NCBI RefSeq assembly: GCF_027594865.1
Contig: NZ_CP089391.1
Location: forward strand, 2,882,501-2,946,500
From: Bradyrhizobium xenonodulans
GTDB lineage: Bacteria > Pseudomonadota > Alphaproteobacteria > Rhizobiales > Xanthobacteraceae
Length of the DNA: 64,000 nucleotides
Direction: 5' to 3'
The translations under genes were made by a program, and so were the position numbers. Below the pieces are notes generated by a model, which had not been told where the DNA came from, searched no databases, and saw only the letters and a list, made by a program, of their open reading frames with translations. Shown piece after piece: positions 62,514 through 64,000 of this stretch (position 1 is the stretch's first letter; the number at the start of each line of letters is the position of its first letter).

Positions 62514-63854
62514 ATGGACAGATACCGGAACAATGCCTTTGCGATCGATGCGCTGGTGCGTGACACCGAGGTGCATCGCGACGTCTATGTCGACCCCGAG
62601 ATCTTCGAGCTCGAGATGGAGCATCTGTTCCCGAACAGCTGGATCTATATCGGGCATGCGAGCCAGCTGGCGAAGCCCGGCGATTTCATCACCGCCAATA
62701 TCGGCCGGCAGCCGGTGCTGGCGAGCCGCCATACCGACGGCTCCATCCACGCATTCTACAATCGCTGCCCGCACAAGGGCGTCAAGATCGCGTCCGAGGC
62801 CTGCGGCAACACCGGAAAGTTTTTCCGCTGTCCCTATCATGCCTGGTCGTTCAAGACCGACGGCTCGCTGCTCGCGATTCCCCTGAAGAAGGGCTACGAG
62901 GGGACGGGGTTCGGCAATGCGCAGGCCAATGAGGGACTGTCGCGGATCAGGAACGTCGTCGTCCATCGCGACTTCATCTTCGCGCAGCTGAACGACAACG
63001 GCGTCTCCTTCGAGGACTATTTCGGCGAGAGCCTCTCGACTATCGACAACATGGTCGACCGCTCGCCGGAGGGCAAGCTCGCGGTCGTCGCCGCGCCGAT
63101 CCGCTACATGCACACCTGCAATTGGAAGATGCTGGTCGAGAACCAGACCGACACCTGCCATCCGATGGTGGCGCATGAAAGCTCGGCCGGCACCGCGGTC
63201 AAGGTCTGGAAGCGCGAGCAGAGCGATTCCACGGAGACGCCGATGGCGGTGCAGCTCTACGGTCCCTTCATGAGCCCGTACGAATTCTACGAGCAGAGCG
63301 GCATCAGGATCTGGCCGAACGGCCACGGCCATACCGGTGTCGCCAACTCCATCCATTCGAACTACTCGGACATCGAGGGCTATCTCGGCCAGATGGTCGC
63401 GGCCTATGGCGAGACGCGCGCGCACGAGATCCTCGGCGAGGTCAGGCACAACACCGTGTATTTCCCCAACATCATGGTGAAGGGCGCCGTCCAGATCCTG
63501 CGCAACTTCATCCCGATCGCGGTCGACAAGACGCTGGTCGAGAGCTGGGTCTATCGCCTGGTCGGCGCGCCCGACAAGCTGTACGAGCGGGCGCTGATGT
63601 ACAACCGCTTCATCAACGCGCCGACCTCGATCGTCGGTCACGACGATCTCGAAATGTATGAGCGCGCCCAGGAGGGGTTGAAGTCCAACGGCAATCAATG
63701 GGTCAATCTCCAGCGCCTCTACGAGGCCGGCGAGCAAGCGGACGTCACCGCCGTGATCAACGGTACGTCGGAACGGCAGATGCGGAACCAGTTTCATGCC
63801 TGGGCCAAGTTCATGACCCTGGACATGGACAAGCGCGTCGAGGCTGCGGAATGA
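62514..63854 (+). CDS. Rieske non-heme iron dioxygenase, alpha subunit
   Basis: This encodes 446 aa. The Rieske ligands lie in NRCPHKGVK and RCPYHAWSF. The mononuclear iron site is NQTDTCHPMVAHES (two His), with the bridging Asp nearby. It hydroxylates an aromatic acid, the exact substrate not being readable from sequence. It overlaps the beta-subunit gene by 4 bp, and the reductase lies just upstream, so this is a standard three-gene set. Confidence 0.93.
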   Translation: MDRYRNNAFAIDALVRDTEVHRDVYVDPEIFELEMEHLFPNSWIYIGHASQLAKPGDFITANIGRQPVLASRHTDGSIHAFYNRCPHKGVKIASEACGNTGKFFRCPYHAWSFKTDGSLLAIPLKKGYEGTGFGNAQANEGLSRIRNVVVHRDFIFAQLNDNGVSFEDYFGESLSTIDNMVDRSPEGKLAVVAAPIRYMHTCNWKMLVENQTDTCHPMVAHESSAGTAVKVWKREQSDSTETPMAVQLYGPFMSPYEFYEQSGIRIWPNGHGHTGVANSIHSNYSDIEGYLGQMVAAYGETRAHEILGEVRHNTVYFPNIMVKGAVQILRNFIPIAVDKTLVESWVYRLVGAPDKLYERALMYNRFINAPTSIVGHDDLEMYERAQEGLKSNGNQWVNLQRLYEAGEQADVTAVINGTSERQMRNQFHAWAKFMTLDMDKRVEAAE

Positions 63855-64000
63855 TCACCGAGAAGACCATCACGGACTTCATCTATCGCGAGGCCGATCT
63901 GCTCGATACGATGCAGTGGCAGGCCTGGCTCGACCTGTTTCATCCCGAAGGACGTTACTGGATGCCGCTGGAATGGCAGCAGCAGGACCCGGTGCTCCAG
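63851..64000 (+). CDS. aromatic-ring dioxygenase beta subunit (cut by window end)
   Basis: The first 50 codons read MITEKTITDFIYREADLLDTMQWQAWLDLFHPEGRYWMPLEW, the usual start of the small (beta) subunit with its cystatin-like fold. The ATG overlaps the alpha stop (ATGA). The rest lies beyond the window. Confidence 0.9.
   Translation, partial: MITEKTITDFIYREADLLDTMQWQAWLDLFHPEGRYWMPLEWQQQDPVLQ

Overview
The window is GC-rich alphaproteobacterial DNA. It is most consistent with Bradyrhizobium or a close relative. The pointers are a rhizobial-type (Rhc) type III secretion cluster, tts-box promoters, a NopE/DUF1521 effector, and a GAGCATGATC palindromic repeat of the kind common in Bradyrhizobium genomes. 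No nod, nif or fix gene is present, so the sequence does not show whether the strain nodulates.

Layout. (1) 0-7.2 kb is ordinary chromosome: a His-rich tail of an upstream gene, a small lipoprotein, a 2OG-Fe(II) oxygenase-like protein, a fused membrane/spermidine-synthase-like protein, a TonB-dependent receptor and an orphan GspC/GspN-like protein. (2) 7.3-14.1 kb is an effector flank: a tts box and a double-DUF1521 autocleaving effector, two paralogous small exported proteins, and a 1,111-aa LysM protein behind a reverse tts box. (3) 14.5-32.5 kb is the T3SS core: a TtsI-like regulator, a Tad/CpaC-type secretin (RhcC2 position) with a CpaD-like lipoprotein, then rhcU-T-R-S-Q, sctO, rhcN, nolV, nolU, rhcJ and nolB on the minus strand. 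Divergent from these are rhcC1, a tts box, two tiny secreted-type proteins, sctD, two accessory genes, rhcV and a TadD-like TPR lipoprotein. (4) 32.5-36.2 kb is a 1,076-aa polymorphic-toxin-like protein with a C-terminal nuclease-type domain, overlapped by a YezG/DUF600-like immunity gene. (5) 36.2-45.1 kb starts with a LysR remnant and a repeat, then a LacI-controlled sulfoquinovoside locus: ABC importer, SDR dehydrogenase and a GH31 sulfoquinovosidase carrying the full KERWY signature. (6) 45.1-60.4 kb starts with a decayed TTT-type binding protein, then a pentose/deoxysugar module: an RbsABC-type importer, a DeoR regulator, DeoC aldolase, two-domain ALDH, RbsD/FucU mutarotase, a PfkB kinase and a second, MalEFGK-type importer. 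(7) 60.4-61.5 kb is a gene-poor scar with two more copies of the repeat, a degenerate tRNA-Lys-like 3' half and a truncated MFS gene. (8) 61.5-64 kb is a Rieske dioxygenase operon (reductase, alpha, beta cut by the window end).

How the parts work together. The three tts boxes tie the DUF1521 effector, the LysM protein and the small needle-like genes to one TtsI regulon. The most interesting points are: a T3SS-linked nuclease toxin with its own immunity gene, an export-gate protein RhcU lacking the NPTH autocleavage motif, the reuse of three Tad-pilus outer-membrane parts, and imperfect direct repeats bracketing the 24-kb sugar region.
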